Positions 23,701-32,822 of a stretch of 64,000 nt of DNA are shown in pieces. Origin of the DNA: Edolisoma coerulescens (taxonomy: Eukaryota > Chordata > Aves > Passeriformes > Campephagidae); NCBI GenBank assembly GCA_013397115.1, contig VWZW01002639.1, positions 1,498,994-1,562,993 on the forward strand. The letters are read 5' to 3'. How positions within the stretch are numbered: the stretch's first letter is position 1; each line of letters starts with the position of its first letter. Under the pieces are notes generated by a model, which searched no databases, was not told the DNA's origin, and worked only from the letters and a program-made list of their open reading frames with translations. A program made the position numbers and the translations under genes.

Positions 23701-25852
23701 AATCTGCTATTTGATGTACATGCACAGACTGAAAACAGCCTCCCAAAACCTGGAAACCCAAATGGACAACACAGGCAAATGACAGAAGTAAGATCTATGT
23801 AAGGAGAAAAAGGCAAAGAAGATGTTTTTACGTTACAAATTTTATGCAGGGCCACAGATATGGGCTTATGTTCTCCATCATTCTGCTATAATTAAAGCAG
23901 TTTCTCAATTTTTGCCTAGATTTTTTTTCTAAAGTTTTTTAGAACTCTGCATCCTCTGTGGCGTCCCCATGTTGTGAGGAGACGTGCTCTCACTTTGGCA
24001 CTGCAGGAGAACTGGATGGCGTTGTGCACCTAAGTGGGAGAAGAAACATTTTGAAAATGTGACTTCTACCACTGTTGCTGTGTAGGTGAAACTCAGGCCT
24101 CAAGTTCTTCTGAAAAGGACACCCACAGCAGCCTGTGGGTTTGGTCACCTTTTCTCTGAGTTCTTGATAATACTCTTTCCATAGAAGAGGCAGAAGGTGT
24201 AAAAAGTGACAGATTAAGAGAACTACTTGAAAATAAACACCTTGAAATATTTCGTGTGCTTGCAATAATTTTTCTCCCTGTCCTGCTGTTTCTGTTGTTA
24301 GAAGAAGCACGAGGAGGACGGAGGCACCACAGACACAGCCACTATTTTGTCCAACCAGCACGAGAAGGACAGTGGTGTGGGACGCACGGACGACAGCACT
24401 CGCAATGACGAGAGCTCCGAGCAGGAGAACAACGGGGATGATCACACCACCTCCTCCAACACTTTGGGGAGCCAGAAGAAGCTGACTTACAGCCACGACA
24501 CCCTGGGAAGCGGGGACATGCAGTTCAGCAACGAGTCATTCATCTCGGCCGACTGCACCGACGTCGACTTCCTCGGCATCCCTGTGGATGAGTGCGAGCG
24601 GTTCCGGGAGCTGCTGGAGCTGAAGTGCCAGGTGAAGTCTGCCAACCCCTACAGCCTGTATTACCATAACAGCACCCTGGAGATGAGCAAAAGCGACCAA
24701 GAGAGCGTCGACAGGGAGCTGGAGATGCTCAACGAGGAGCTGCGCAACATCGAGCTGGAGTGCCTGAACATCGTGAGAGCCCACAAAATGCAGCAGCTGA
24801 AGGAGCAGTACCGGGAGCCCTGGATGCTGCACAACAGCGGCTTCCGCAACTACAACACGAGCATCGACGTCCGCAGGCACGAGCTCTCGGACATCACCGA
24901 GCTGCCCGAGAAGTCCGACAAGGACAGCTCGAGTGCCTACAACACGGGCGAGAGCTGCCGGAGCACTCCGCTCACGCTGGAGATCTCCCCTGACAATTCC
25001 CTGCGCAGAACTGCAGAAGGCATTAACTGTCAAGGTAACGAGGGGGCAGTGGCGTATAATGTCTCCCAAAAGAATTTGTTTGCCGGCTCAGAAAGCCATG
25101 AATCCAGCGCTGGTAAATGCCACGCCTCCGCTAAAGATCCTGACCTTGGCAAGCAGCTGGAGAGCAAGGAGAGAAAGGGCAGCGATGGCAGCAAAAGCCC
25201 CACTCATGGTCAGAAACCCTCGGGCTCCTACGTGTCCCCGTACCACCACTCTCCGTATAAACACGCTCACATCCCTGCCCACGCCCAGCACTACCAGAGC
25301 TACATGCAGCTGATCCAGCAGAAATCCGCCGTGGAATATGCACAGAGCCAGATGAGCCTGGTGAGCATGTGCAAGGACTTGGCCTCGGGCCAGAGCGAGC
25401 CCAGGATGGAGTGGAAGGTGAAGGTCAGGAGCGACGGGACGCGCTACATCACCAAGAGGCCGGTGAGGGACAGGCTGCTGAGGGAACGGGCCATAAAGAT
25501 CAAGGAGGAGCGCAGTGGGATGACCACGGATGACGATGCCATCAGCGAGATGAAGATGGGCCGTTACTGGAGCAAGGAGGAGAGGAAGCAGCACTTGGTG
25601 AAAGCGAAGGAGCAGAGGAGGCGGCGGGAGTTCATGATGCAGAGCAGGTTGGAGTGCTTAAAGGAACAGCAAGGCGCGGAGGAGAAGAAGGAGATGAACA
25701 TCATTGAACTGAGCCACAAAAAAATGATGAAGAAGAGAAATAAAAAAATATTTGACAATTGGATGACAATCCAAGAACTGCTAACCCACGGCACAAAGTC
25801 ACCGGACGGCACGCGGGTGTACAATTCCTTCCTGTCAGTGACTACTGTATAA
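11489..25852 (+). CDS. PDZRN3: PDZRN3, PDZ-domain RING-finger E3 ubiquitin ligase (3' seven exons)
   Basis: The join of 11489-11742, 13875-13962, 21173-21271, 21806-21868, 22103-22204, 23272-23388 and 24302-25852 encodes 757 residues without interruption. Family knowledge: PDZRN3 (LNX3) is a cytoplasmic RING E3 ligase, about 1066 residues in human, linked to MuSK turnover at the neuromuscular junction and to Wnt/Dvl signalling. In the window's partial protein, residues 1-32 are the end of PDZ1, about 114-200 are PDZ2 with the carboxylate-binding loop KLGLTV, about 373-415 are a charged coiled coil, and about 608-757 are the LNX3-homology region. The protein ends in VTTV, a class I PDZ ligand. 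I prefer PDZRN3 over PDZRN4 because the last-exon sequence matches PDZRN3 as I recall it. All introns are GT-AG. The RING, zinc-finger and first PDZ1 exons are missing only because the window starts downstream of them. Confidence 0.95.
11921..11951. promoter_or_regulatory. Palindrome next to an AP-1 consensus (putative regulatory)
   Basis: CATTACTCA (11921-11929) and TGAGTAATG (11932-11940) are perfect 9-bp inverted arms around a 2-bp spacer. Each arm carries a TGAGTAA half resembling a bZIP/AP-1 core. A canonical TGAGTCA lies 5 bp further on (11945-11951). The motifs are visible; enhancer function is inference. Confidence 0.3.
12994..13204 (+). mobile_element. CR1 LINE 3' end
   Basis: The block runs in + orientation from 'gaagttcctctctgtgaggctggtgagg' through 'gccctggcacaggttgcccag', 'agaagctgtggctgcccc', and 'tgtccctgcccatggcagg', and ends with CTATTCTGTGATTCTATTAT. 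That is the typical CR1 terminus with its short 3' repeat (ATTCTATGATTCT-like). It is about 210 bp, 5'-truncated and the best preserved repeat in the window. It sits in a PDZRN3 intron in the gene's own orientation. Confidence 0.92.
13875..13962 (+). CDS. PDZRN3: PDZRN3 coding exon (inter-PDZ linker)
   Basis: The 88-bp exon starts after TTTTCCAG with the last base of a split Asp codon and then encodes HPSVHEYYDPNDYMGG and EMDREELELE. It ends in phase 0 before donor GTACTT. The acidic, tyrosine-containing linker sequence is conserved in PDZRN3. It joins the previous exon and PDZ2. Confidence 0.95.
13963..21172 (+). other. PDZRN3: PDZRN3 intron (7.2 kb)
   Basis: The donor is GTACTT and the acceptor is a 15-T tract followed by AACCTCAG. 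The contents are AT-rich unique sequence with a 14-bp tandem duplication near 14.2 kb. No recognisable gene or well-preserved transposon was found. The longest open frame in it (around 19950-20558) has no recognisable domain and is low-complexity in the same way as the neighbouring frames, so it is not called. Confidence 0.85.
14190..14217. repeat. 14-bp perfect tandem duplication
   Basis: GCTGATTTAGGCTT occurs twice back to back with no mismatch (14190-14203 and 14204-14217). It is a small replication-slippage type duplication in an intron. Confidence 0.85.
21173..21271 (+). CDS. PDZRN3: PDZRN3 coding exon (start of PDZ2)
   Basis: The 99-bp exon is in phase 0 at both ends. It encodes EVDLHRVNSQDKLGLTVCYR and then TDDEDDMGIYVSE. 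KLGLTV is the carboxylate-binding loop of PDZ2 (the GLGF-like motif), followed by the acidic surface loop and strand C. The acceptor is CCTCAG after poly-T and the donor is GTAAGA. Confidence 0.96.
21272..21805 (+). other. PDZRN3: PDZRN3 intron
   Basis: A 534-bp GT-AG intron (GTAAGA ... TTTGCAG) within the PDZ2 coding region. Nothing else was seen in it. Confidence 0.9.
21806..21868 (+). CDS. PDZRN3: PDZRN3 coding exon (middle of PDZ2)
   Basis: The 63-bp phase-0 exon encodes IDPNSIAAKDGRLREGDRII and Q. This is the classic PDZ 'P-S-A-x-x-DGRLREGDRI' segment leading into strand D. The donor is GTACGT. Confidence 0.96.
22103..22204 (+). CDS. PDZRN3: PDZRN3 coding exon (end of PDZ2)
   Basis: The 102-bp phase-0 exon starts after TTTAAAG with INGIEVQNREEAVALLSSEE and ends with SLLVARPEIQ before donor GTACAG. 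It supplies the last helix and final strand of PDZ2. The preceding intron is only 234 bp. Confidence 0.96.
22205..23271 (+). other. PDZRN3: PDZRN3 intron
   Basis: A 1.07-kb intron from GTACAG to TTTTCACACAG. It is unique sequence, with no gene or clear repeat inside. Confidence 0.88.
23272..23388 (+). CDS. PDZRN3: PDZRN3 coding exon (acidic post-PDZ2 linker)
   Basis: The 117-bp phase-0 exon encodes [20 protein letters not shown], then MLEEQHHQAMQFTASMLQQ, before donor GTACTG. It is strongly acidic and recognisable as the PDZRN3 segment just after PDZ2. Confidence 0.96.
23389..24301 (+). other. PDZRN3: PDZRN3 last intron
   Basis: A 913-bp intron from GTACTG to TTCTGTTGTTAG. It includes a small perfect hairpin at 24121-24140 (arms ACCCACAG and CTGTGGGT, loop CAGC). 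No other feature was seen. Confidence 0.88.
24302..25852 (+). CDS. PDZRN3: PDZRN3 terminal coding exon (coiled coil, LNX3-homology region, PDZ ligand)
   Basis: This 1551-bp exon encodes 516 residues and the TAA stop at 25850-25852. It opens with KKHEEDGGTTDTATILSNQH, a Ser/Asn/Asp-rich segment. A coiled coil (ESVDRELEMLNEELRNIELE, from about 24701) follows, then a Ser/Thr-rich stretch with DITELPEKSDKDSSSAYNTG. A more variable linker (about 25020-25240) comes next, and after it a His/Tyr-rich patch (SPYKHAHIPAHAQHYQSYMQ). The basic LNX3-homology region starts near 25399 (EPRMEWKVKVRSDGTRYITK) and contains KKMMKKRNKKIFDNW. The C terminus SFLSVTTV is a class I PDZ ligand. GC content is well above the introns. 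Long antisense open frames here are coding-strand shadows. Confidence 0.97.
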   Translation, partial: KKHEEDGGTTDTATILSNQHEKDSGVGRTDDSTRNDESSEQENNGDDHTTSSNTLGSQKKLTYSHDTLGSGDMQFSNESFISADCTDVDFLGIPVDECERFRELLELKCQVKSANPYSLYYHNSTLEMSKSDQESVDRELEMLNEELRNIELECLNIVRAHKMQQLKEQYREPWMLHNSGFRNYNTSIDVRRHELSDITELPEKSDKDSSSAYNTGESCRSTPLTLEISPDNSLRRTAEGINCQGNEGAVAYNVSQKNLFAGSESHESSAGKCHASAKDPDLGKQLESKERKGSDGSKSPTHGQKPSGSYVSPYHHSPYKHAHIPAHAQHYQSYMQLIQQKSAVEYAQSQMSLVSMCKDLASGQSEPRMEWKVKVRSDGTRYITKRPVRDRLLRERAIKIKEERSGMTTDDDAISEMKMGRYWSKEERKQHLVKAKEQRRRREFMMQSRLECLKEQQGAEEKKEMNIIELSHKKMMKKRNKKIFDNWMTIQELLTHGTKSPDGTRVYNSFLSVTTV

Positions 25853-25873
25853 TCAATCCCCAGTGCTAAATTA

Positions 25874-25942
25874 TGTACATAGAACACTACCAGTGGGGTA
25901 GGAATCAATGCCTCGTTCAATGTGGCAAGATTTTTGTATATA
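25874..25942 (+). promoter_or_regulatory. PDZRN3: Two Pumilio response elements in the 3'UTR
   Basis: TGTACATA (25874-25881) and TGTATATA (25935-25942) both match the vertebrate PUM1/2 consensus UGUANAUA. They lie 61 bp apart, within 100 bp of the stop codon. Clustered PUM sites usually lower mRNA stability or translation. Use in vivo is inference. Confidence 0.45.
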
Positions 25943-26716
25943 AGATACAGTCACCGAGTTTATAGTTCAAGTACTGAACTCTACAACCGTGGGTGCCAGG
26001 ATCTCCATTCTGCAGTGGAGAGGAAGCTTGCCCATCTCCTTCAAAGGCAATATTAGCAGTGCTTTTTGGAATACTGATTGTACTTTTTTACTTGTTACCT
26101 TTTACATGAAGTGTTTAAATATCAGAAATGTATTAACCATACTTACACAGGTAATTTGCTTAAACTATATTCATATTAAAAGGTACCCGTGCTTTTCTTT
26201 ACCTAAAAAAAAGAAAAAAAAAGCAAGAAACCCACAAGAGCAACTGCACGTATGTATTTTTTTTTGTGAAACCATATTTTGTGATATTATTTTGCTGTTG
26301 TTCACTTCTACACAGAGTGCTGTTTATCAATACTTAGCTCAAGGTTTAAACTCAGAATTAGAGTCATTCTCTTGTAATATTTAACATTAATCAAACAGCA
26401 GTTTTTAGAGTTATGCTCAACATTTAAACATTTTTCTCTTTAAGGTTTCTGAAGAAAGTATAGAGGTTTCTCTGAAAAGCCTGAGGCAAAGTACACTATA
26501 ATGCAGCTTTAAAGGATTTTAAAGCATGTTTGCAAATGTTGCAACCTATTGAAGAAACGTGCATGTACAGCTAATTTGTTTATATAAGACAGTTTGTGGA
26601 ATTTGAAAAGCCCATGGTAGTAACTGTTTGCTTTATAGATTTGAATGTATTGAATTATAAAAGCAGTTTCATGAAATCATCATTAGCTACAAACGTTAAC
26701 AAGTAAAATGAAGTAA

Positions 26717-26722
26717 AATAAA
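26717..26722 (+). terminator. PDZRN3: PDZRN3 polyadenylation signal AATAAA
   Basis: A canonical AATAAA inside GTAAAATAAATTATTG, followed by a T-rich element within 40 bp. It is the first canonical signal that I found after the stop codon. Confidence 0.65.
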
Positions 26723-29460
26723 TTATTGTTTTATATTTCAAACTATTTTAAATTCTTTTTATTCCCTTCTGGTTTCACCACCTAGAGCACAATTTTATGG
26801 AGTGTAGCTCCTGTGCTGCAGAAATGCCTGGACAGCCACTGGAGCCAAACCTGAGGGAATAATTGGCATTCTGACTTTGGGGGGAATTTGGATTGAGGTT
26901 TTCTTGAGGGAAGAGGCAAAGGAGAAGCACAAGGGATATCAAGAGTAAAATCCAGCAGTGCTTATCTTCAGCTCCCAAGGTGTTTAAGGTGACTTGTAAG
27001 AAAGAAATCTAACTTCTGCTCTCCTGCTTTGCTTTGGTTTGTGGTTTCTTAGTGGTGTATAAACCCCACCTACAGCCTTCAGTGGGGGTTTGCATTAAAA
27101 ACAGACAATATATAAATTAAAGTGTATATAAACTGAAGCAAATAAATACACAAATTAAAAGAGAAAAAATAACAGAGGTGTCAAAGAGGTATCACATTCC
27201 TTTTTGTGTTTTCTATTTCTGATTAAGAATTCAGATATAAATTGGAATATTCTGCTGGATTAAGTGATGTAGACTCATTACGAATAGTCCCCCGATTCTC
27301 CATCCCCTCTCTCTTTTCCCTTGAAAACGTGCTCTCAAACCTTCTAAATTTTTGTTCTGGACCCTTCTCTCATAACTCAAAAGAGCAAAAATTGCAATCT
27401 TAGTGATAGAAGTGAAAAGTTGGAAGGGGAGAGATCAGCAGCTTCCTGTGCCTATTTTGTCTGTCATCGAGAAACAAAGGATTTGTCCGAGGTTTTTTCT
27501 GCTCCCTTTGTGGACTGAATTCCATGGAATGTGTCTGCCACACTCCACAGTGAACTTCTATATACCTGAAAATGCACCTTTCAGCCCGTGTAATCTGGCA
27601 CTCTTGTCAGTAAGCCTCTGCAAATTTGTCTTCAAATGTATTTTCCTTTGGCATAAAGAACTGCTCCTACTGTAGCCTGTGCAAGGTTTTTCTATTGACT
27701 TTGTAAGGGCTGGGATTTCACCTGACGTGCACCAGCTGTTGCCATCACCTGTGATACAGTGGGAAAAACACCAGATTTTCACACACACTGCTTTCAGAGT
27801 GTGACATTTGCCCTCCCTGTCTCAAATCTGCCTCACTCTTAGTTCATGTTCTGTTCATCCCAACTGCAGGTGTGAGAGCCACAGCAAAATACCACCTCTC
27901 CTCCAGCCCACACACTCAGATGTACTGAGCTGTGATTAGCGTGGAATAACAATCCTTAAACCAGGCATGAAAAGACAGCTAAACCATCTCTAGTCTGCCT
28001 GGAAATATCAGAGTAAAATTGGAAATGTTCCAATGAGGAATAGTTATTATCAAGCTGCTCCTCATAAAAACAGGCTCCTTTGGAATAACCTCACATGCAG
28101 TGGTTCCTTTGGGCACCAGTGACATCGATGCTGAGCATTGTGTACTTTGGGTAGCAGCAGGAACACATTTGGGAACTCAGTGTGACGTGCAGAAATTACA
28201 CCAAAGCATCCACAGTATAAAATTTACATTCGTTAAGATGTCGAAATAAAATTATTGGCCAAGAATTGCTCTCACACCTTTGAGTTTTTCCTCACTAAAC
28301 ACTTGTTATTTCGGACAGTTAAAAATCCCCTCTCTCGTTTAGCACTAGGATTTATTAATTAGCATCAGTTCACAGAATCCATCAGTTATCCTGGAAATCT
28401 GAACAAAAGCTTCGCGAACTGCAGATTTTCCTTTTCCAGTTATCATCACACTTCTCATTGCCCTATCAAAGTACTTAATGAGGTGTTGAAAAGGGAGATT
28501 TTAGGTCTTTTTATTGCTTGCAAGGAAACACTGGAAATTACCATAATGTTAATCCAAACCTGACATTACAGAGCAATGAATCCAACTAAAAGCAGCCTTG
28601 GATACTTAAGAAGAAATATTTCATCCAACAGTTTTTCTAAAAATGACATTGTAGTACATACCCCAGTGCTTAAAAGATAACAGTGGAAATGGTGCTGTGA
28701 TCCACAGGACACTCATACAAGAAATCTCCAGGCAGCAGTGGGGGTTGTGTCCCCTGGGTTACTGCAGGTTGTACCCAAAACCCAGCACCCTCCACCACGG
28801 CCACACACCCCCTGTGGGACAACGTGGTGGGTTGGTCCTGGCTGGACACTGACCTTGGACCCCAGATACTCAGAGTCCTGCAGGGATCAGCACTGGGAGA
28901 TGTGCTCCTTCCACTGGGGATGCTGATTCCAAGTGGTTTTTTGAAGTTCATTTGAACCTGGAAGGAGCTAAAGGAATACTTCCAGCTGACAATAAAAATT
29001 CATTTCCGTCTTTCTCCTCAGACACTTTATTGAGTGCAATCTCAAGCTTGGGTGCAAACTGATCCCAAAAGAGTAACTATGCAGGGAGGGATCCTAAAAA
29101 CACAAAAAGGGAACAAAGAATTGCCTGAAACAAGCTGAGAGGTTTGACCAGAGTCTGTGTGTGCAGCTCCTGGAGATTCTCCCACAGCTCTTTCTCATTC
29201 CTGCTGCTCCCCACCCTGTCCCTGCTCCTGCCATGGAAACACCTCAGTCCCCATCCCTTGACAAGTCGTGCCCCTTCATCCCACCAGAGGTGACAAGGGG
29301 ACACCCTGGATGCACGGTGGTGCAGAATTTGGCTGATTCTCTGCAACACAAACAGGCTCTGTGTCAAACTGGGGTCAGCTTCCCTGAATTGCACAGTGTC
29401 TCCCAGATGTAAAAATCTATAAAAATGTAAAATACTTATTTGCAAATAGGGTTTAAAGCA

Positions 29461-29485
29461 GCACGGAATCGCCCGGGTTGGACGT
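29461..29485 (-). mobile_element. Possible very short CR1 terminus remnant
   Basis: CACGGAATCGCCCGGGTTGG resembles the antisense CR1 terminus 'cacagaatcacccaggttgg'. Only about 25 bp are recognisable, so the call is weak. Confidence 0.25.
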
Positions 29486-32153
29486 GCGCTGAAATGGGAA
29501 AGCCCTGAACCAAACCTAACAGCATTTTTTTGTAAATTAAGAGAACTTACACAGTAGGGATGGCAAATAAAATGAGGTAAGACTACACATTGCCTAGGGA
29601 CTACTGGTTGGAGAACTAATTAGGATTATAAACTGAAAGTATGTAAATTAACCAAATATAATTATCTGCTAGTGGCCTTTGGAAATAGGTTACCGGATAC
29701 TTGTTAGCAAAATTGCTCAAATGCCTGGAAGCCATACAAAGCAAGCCATAAGCAATTTAAATTCCTCTCTTTGTTTTATTTTCAATTGTTTTAAAGCAGT
29801 TTCTGTATTAAGGATTTATTGGAACATAAACTAATTAGAGAGAAAACTCAAAAAACAAAAGTGAGACAGAAACTGACACAGCAGATGCTGTACCTCCATC
29901 CCCAGGCCCCTGGTTTTATCCAATGTAAATTGTTTGATGTGACAAAATAACAAAGATTCTGCTTGGGGTTTCATCAGAACAGCTCTGTGAGTTCCCAGCC
30001 AGGGATGAGCTGGGAGAGTGGTGGTTTCTGCACGAGTACAGCACCTCAGCCCCGTGGGGTTTATGTGGAGATGTGTTCTCTGTTTGAATGCAAACGTGCA
30101 GAATTAACCTCCCTTTTCTGCAGGTGTCTGTCATGGCACAAAGTGGCACCACGTTCAGGGGTTTCTGTGGGGAGATCTCACCATCAGATCATGTCTTCAG
30201 AAACCCAGGATTGGCCAGTGGAGAAAGGGATGGTGGTGGAGACAGTGGCACGTATTTAGAAAAAATTATAAAAAATAAGGGGGTCACATATAAAGGGTAG
30301 CTGGGCTGATTTCATGCTCAAGCATGAGGGCTTTAATACACAGGCCTGCCACAAAGCCCACTTATGTGAGCTGCAAGACTCCAAGCAGTCCCAGAGGATT
30401 TAAAACAGTCTATTAACTTACACAGTTAATTACCCTGCCCTGTACCAGTGAAGTGTCTGAAGGGACAGCCCGTCACAGCTTCGTACATCAGAGCACAACT
30501 GGATTTCCTGCTGCTCACCACACCTCCCACAGACCTTCTAATGGTCACTGCTTTAAAACAGCCATCCTGCAGCCCCACTAACACTCTGCCACCCCTGCCT
30601 GTGCCCTGCTGCAGAAGCTCCAGGGGATCTGTGTCCGAGCAAAGGCTGCAAAATGAATTGTGCAGCTGCTGCAGGACTGGCCATGAAGAAGGTTCTCAGT
30701 CAGCAAGCACTGCTCGGTGTTCTTGGGTCTACTGCTCCCCTCAGCTGGGCCCTACAGCTTCTTGCTGGAATCCTAAAATGCCCAAAACCACTAGAAACAT
30801 CCTCATTTCTACAGCATAACAAATGCAATTGCCTACTCTGAAGACTAGGTAGAAAACAAAACCCAAAATTAATTTAAAAGCCACGTGTCTGTTCTACTGG
30901 AGTCAATCTACCAGTTTTGAATGCTGGGAATTAAAACTTTACCTGATTTCTTTTACCTAAATTTGTACATCAGCATCACGGATCTAAGTGCATAATTGCA
31001 ATGCTTTTTACTGATCAAGTTCTAAAAGAGAACAAGGTTCTACCAGTTTCCTGTGAAAAACTGTCATCTTCTGACACAGAATGTTTCTTAGAGGCGATTT
31101 AATCAAATCAATTAATAATGACTTGGCAACAATGCTCCAATTAGGGTTTTAATTTACAAAAGTGTAATGCCAATAGCATAAAAACAATCAGTGGAGCCAA
31201 ATCAGGGGAGCCAGTGCCCAAATAAACGTCTGGACTGATATTATTTTTCCCTTCTATGCAAAATCAAAATAATTTTAAAATGATAACTACATTTTTCAAG
31301 AATCTTCTTCAAGCACCTCTAAGAATAATCAAGTTAAAGCAAGCCCAAACAGCCCATTCCTATTTCTCCCAGCAGATGATGTTGGCTTCAGGTCACACTT
31401 TTTGCACCCTGCTCCCATCTCTCTCCCCCTTCTGGGAAAACTGAGCCAGCTAAGCCAGAAAGGGATCAGAAAGAATAATCCCCACAGTCTTCCAGAGTTG
31501 GGTCTGGGCCCAGCTATGACTGGGGATCAATTACATGTGCAGGAAATTACATACGTAACACACACAAAACAAGCGCCAAGTCTGGCTCTGCTTGTGTGTT
31601 TTGATTTTGTGTTTGGTTCTCCAGGACCAAAAAAGGACTTAGTCCATCTCACATGCGATATGAGAAGCACATAATATCCCCAGAGGACTGACAACGTCTT
31701 CATTTCCACAGCATGGAAAGATTAAATGCCTTGCTCTGAAAGCCAGGCGGGAGATCCTGTTATAAAGCACAAGCCTAAAGAATGGCACTTGCCCAGCAAC
31801 AAGGGCTGGACTCAAACTGCTGACAAATCCTGAGCTGCAGAAGTGCAAAGAGGCACCACAGCTTGTGTGGCTGGGTCAGGGGCTGCTCCTCTGGCCAGGA
31901 CACAACACTTGGGCTGTCCTTTCAAATCAGTTTGCCAGGGAGGAGCTTTAAAGGTAATTTCTTTGACAATCCATCCTTTTTATGTGAAGCAACGGCAGGA
32001 CCATGCTACGGGGAGCCCCATTAGCGGAGAATAAGAACTTCTCTGTAAAAGTGAACTTTTGGTGACCTTCCCTCAAAGAAAATACTTTATCATATTGGAG
32101 CGTGGGCCTCCCAGGTGTCATGGCGAGGCTCCATTGTCGCGATTAGGAGAGCT

Positions 32154-32224
32154 AGCTTTGATTTTCCATAATCCATCCTCCGGCTTAGCTGGGCTTTGTT
32201 AGCTTTGAGTGCCATAAACAAAGG
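32154..32224. promoter_or_regulatory. TCF/LEF- or SOX-like motif cluster (putative enhancer core)
   Basis: CTTTGAT (32156-32162), CTTTGTT (32194-32200), another CTTTGAG (32203 onward) and ACAAAGG (32218-32224) fall in about 70 bp. They are HMG-box type sites (CTTTGWW on either strand). The surrounding unique block (about 31960-32270) keeps several CpGs, including TGTCGCGATT. The motifs are visible; enhancer function is inferred. Confidence 0.3.
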
Positions 32225-32757
32225 CTCCCCAAAAGGCAAATCCAGCTATAGTTGTTTAATAAAAGTAAATCAAAGGGCTGCAAATTGAAGGCACCCAAGG
32301 TTTATCAAATCACTGCTTTGCTCCAGTTCAATGTAAGCACCCAACATTTATATTCCTTAGGGCTCAAGGAATCAGCCCAAATAAAAGCAGTAAGGTCACA
32401 TCCAAGTAATTTCCATGAGAAACACCACTTGGTTACACCATAAGATCCAGCAAACACAGATGCAAAATGTAACAAAACACAAAACCAAATGTACAAAGCT
32501 ATTCCAGAAACACCCCTCTGCTCTGCTGTATTTGAACTCAAGCACTGCATGATTGATCGGTAATGAACTGATGAGCCTTTTCCAATATTTCCATTCGAAA
32601 GTCATCCAAAACTGTCTCTAATGAGGAAAGACTGACCCTTTCTGTACCTATAGCCACAGAGCTTTCTCCTGTGTCAGTGTTTTCCAATGAGGCTGAGAGG
32701 TTCTGCTTCATTTATTCTTTCCAGGAGTTTCTGCAGGCATCCCTGAACATCTGCATT

Positions 32758-32822
32758 ACAGAGTAATTGAGGCTGGGCGGGACCTCTGGAGATCCTCTGG
32801 CCCCATTCACTGCTCAAACACG
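32758..32822 (-). mobile_element. CR1 LINE fragment
   Basis: ACAGAGTAATTGAGGCTGGG followed by 'cgggacctctggagatcctctggcccc..cactgctcaaaca' matches the antisense 3' part of a CR1 subfamily with the 'gacctctggagatcatct' motif. About 65 bp remain and they are diverged. Confidence 0.65.

Larger units (their letters stand above)
25853..26740 (+). other. PDZRN3: PDZRN3 3'UTR
   Basis: The sequence after the stop is AT-rich and ends near an AATAAA at 26717-26722, with T-rich sequence (TTCTTTTTATT) about 30 bp further on, as expected at a cleavage site. The length of about 0.9 kb fits the human gene as I recall it. It contains two Pumilio-type motifs and a purine-rich A tract near 26205-26230. The exact 3' end is inferred; a weaker AATAAA further on (about 27.14 kb) could be used too. 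Confidence 0.7.

Noticed and set aside
24536..25069. Long minus-strand open frames of 177 and 168 codons opposite the last PDZRN3 exon.
   Set aside because: They arise from the GC-rich codon use of PDZRN3 on the + strand and show no independent domain.
31690..31840. Another possible antisense MIR-like segment.
   Set aside because: Only scattered short matches ('gattaaatgccttgctc') were found, not enough for a call.
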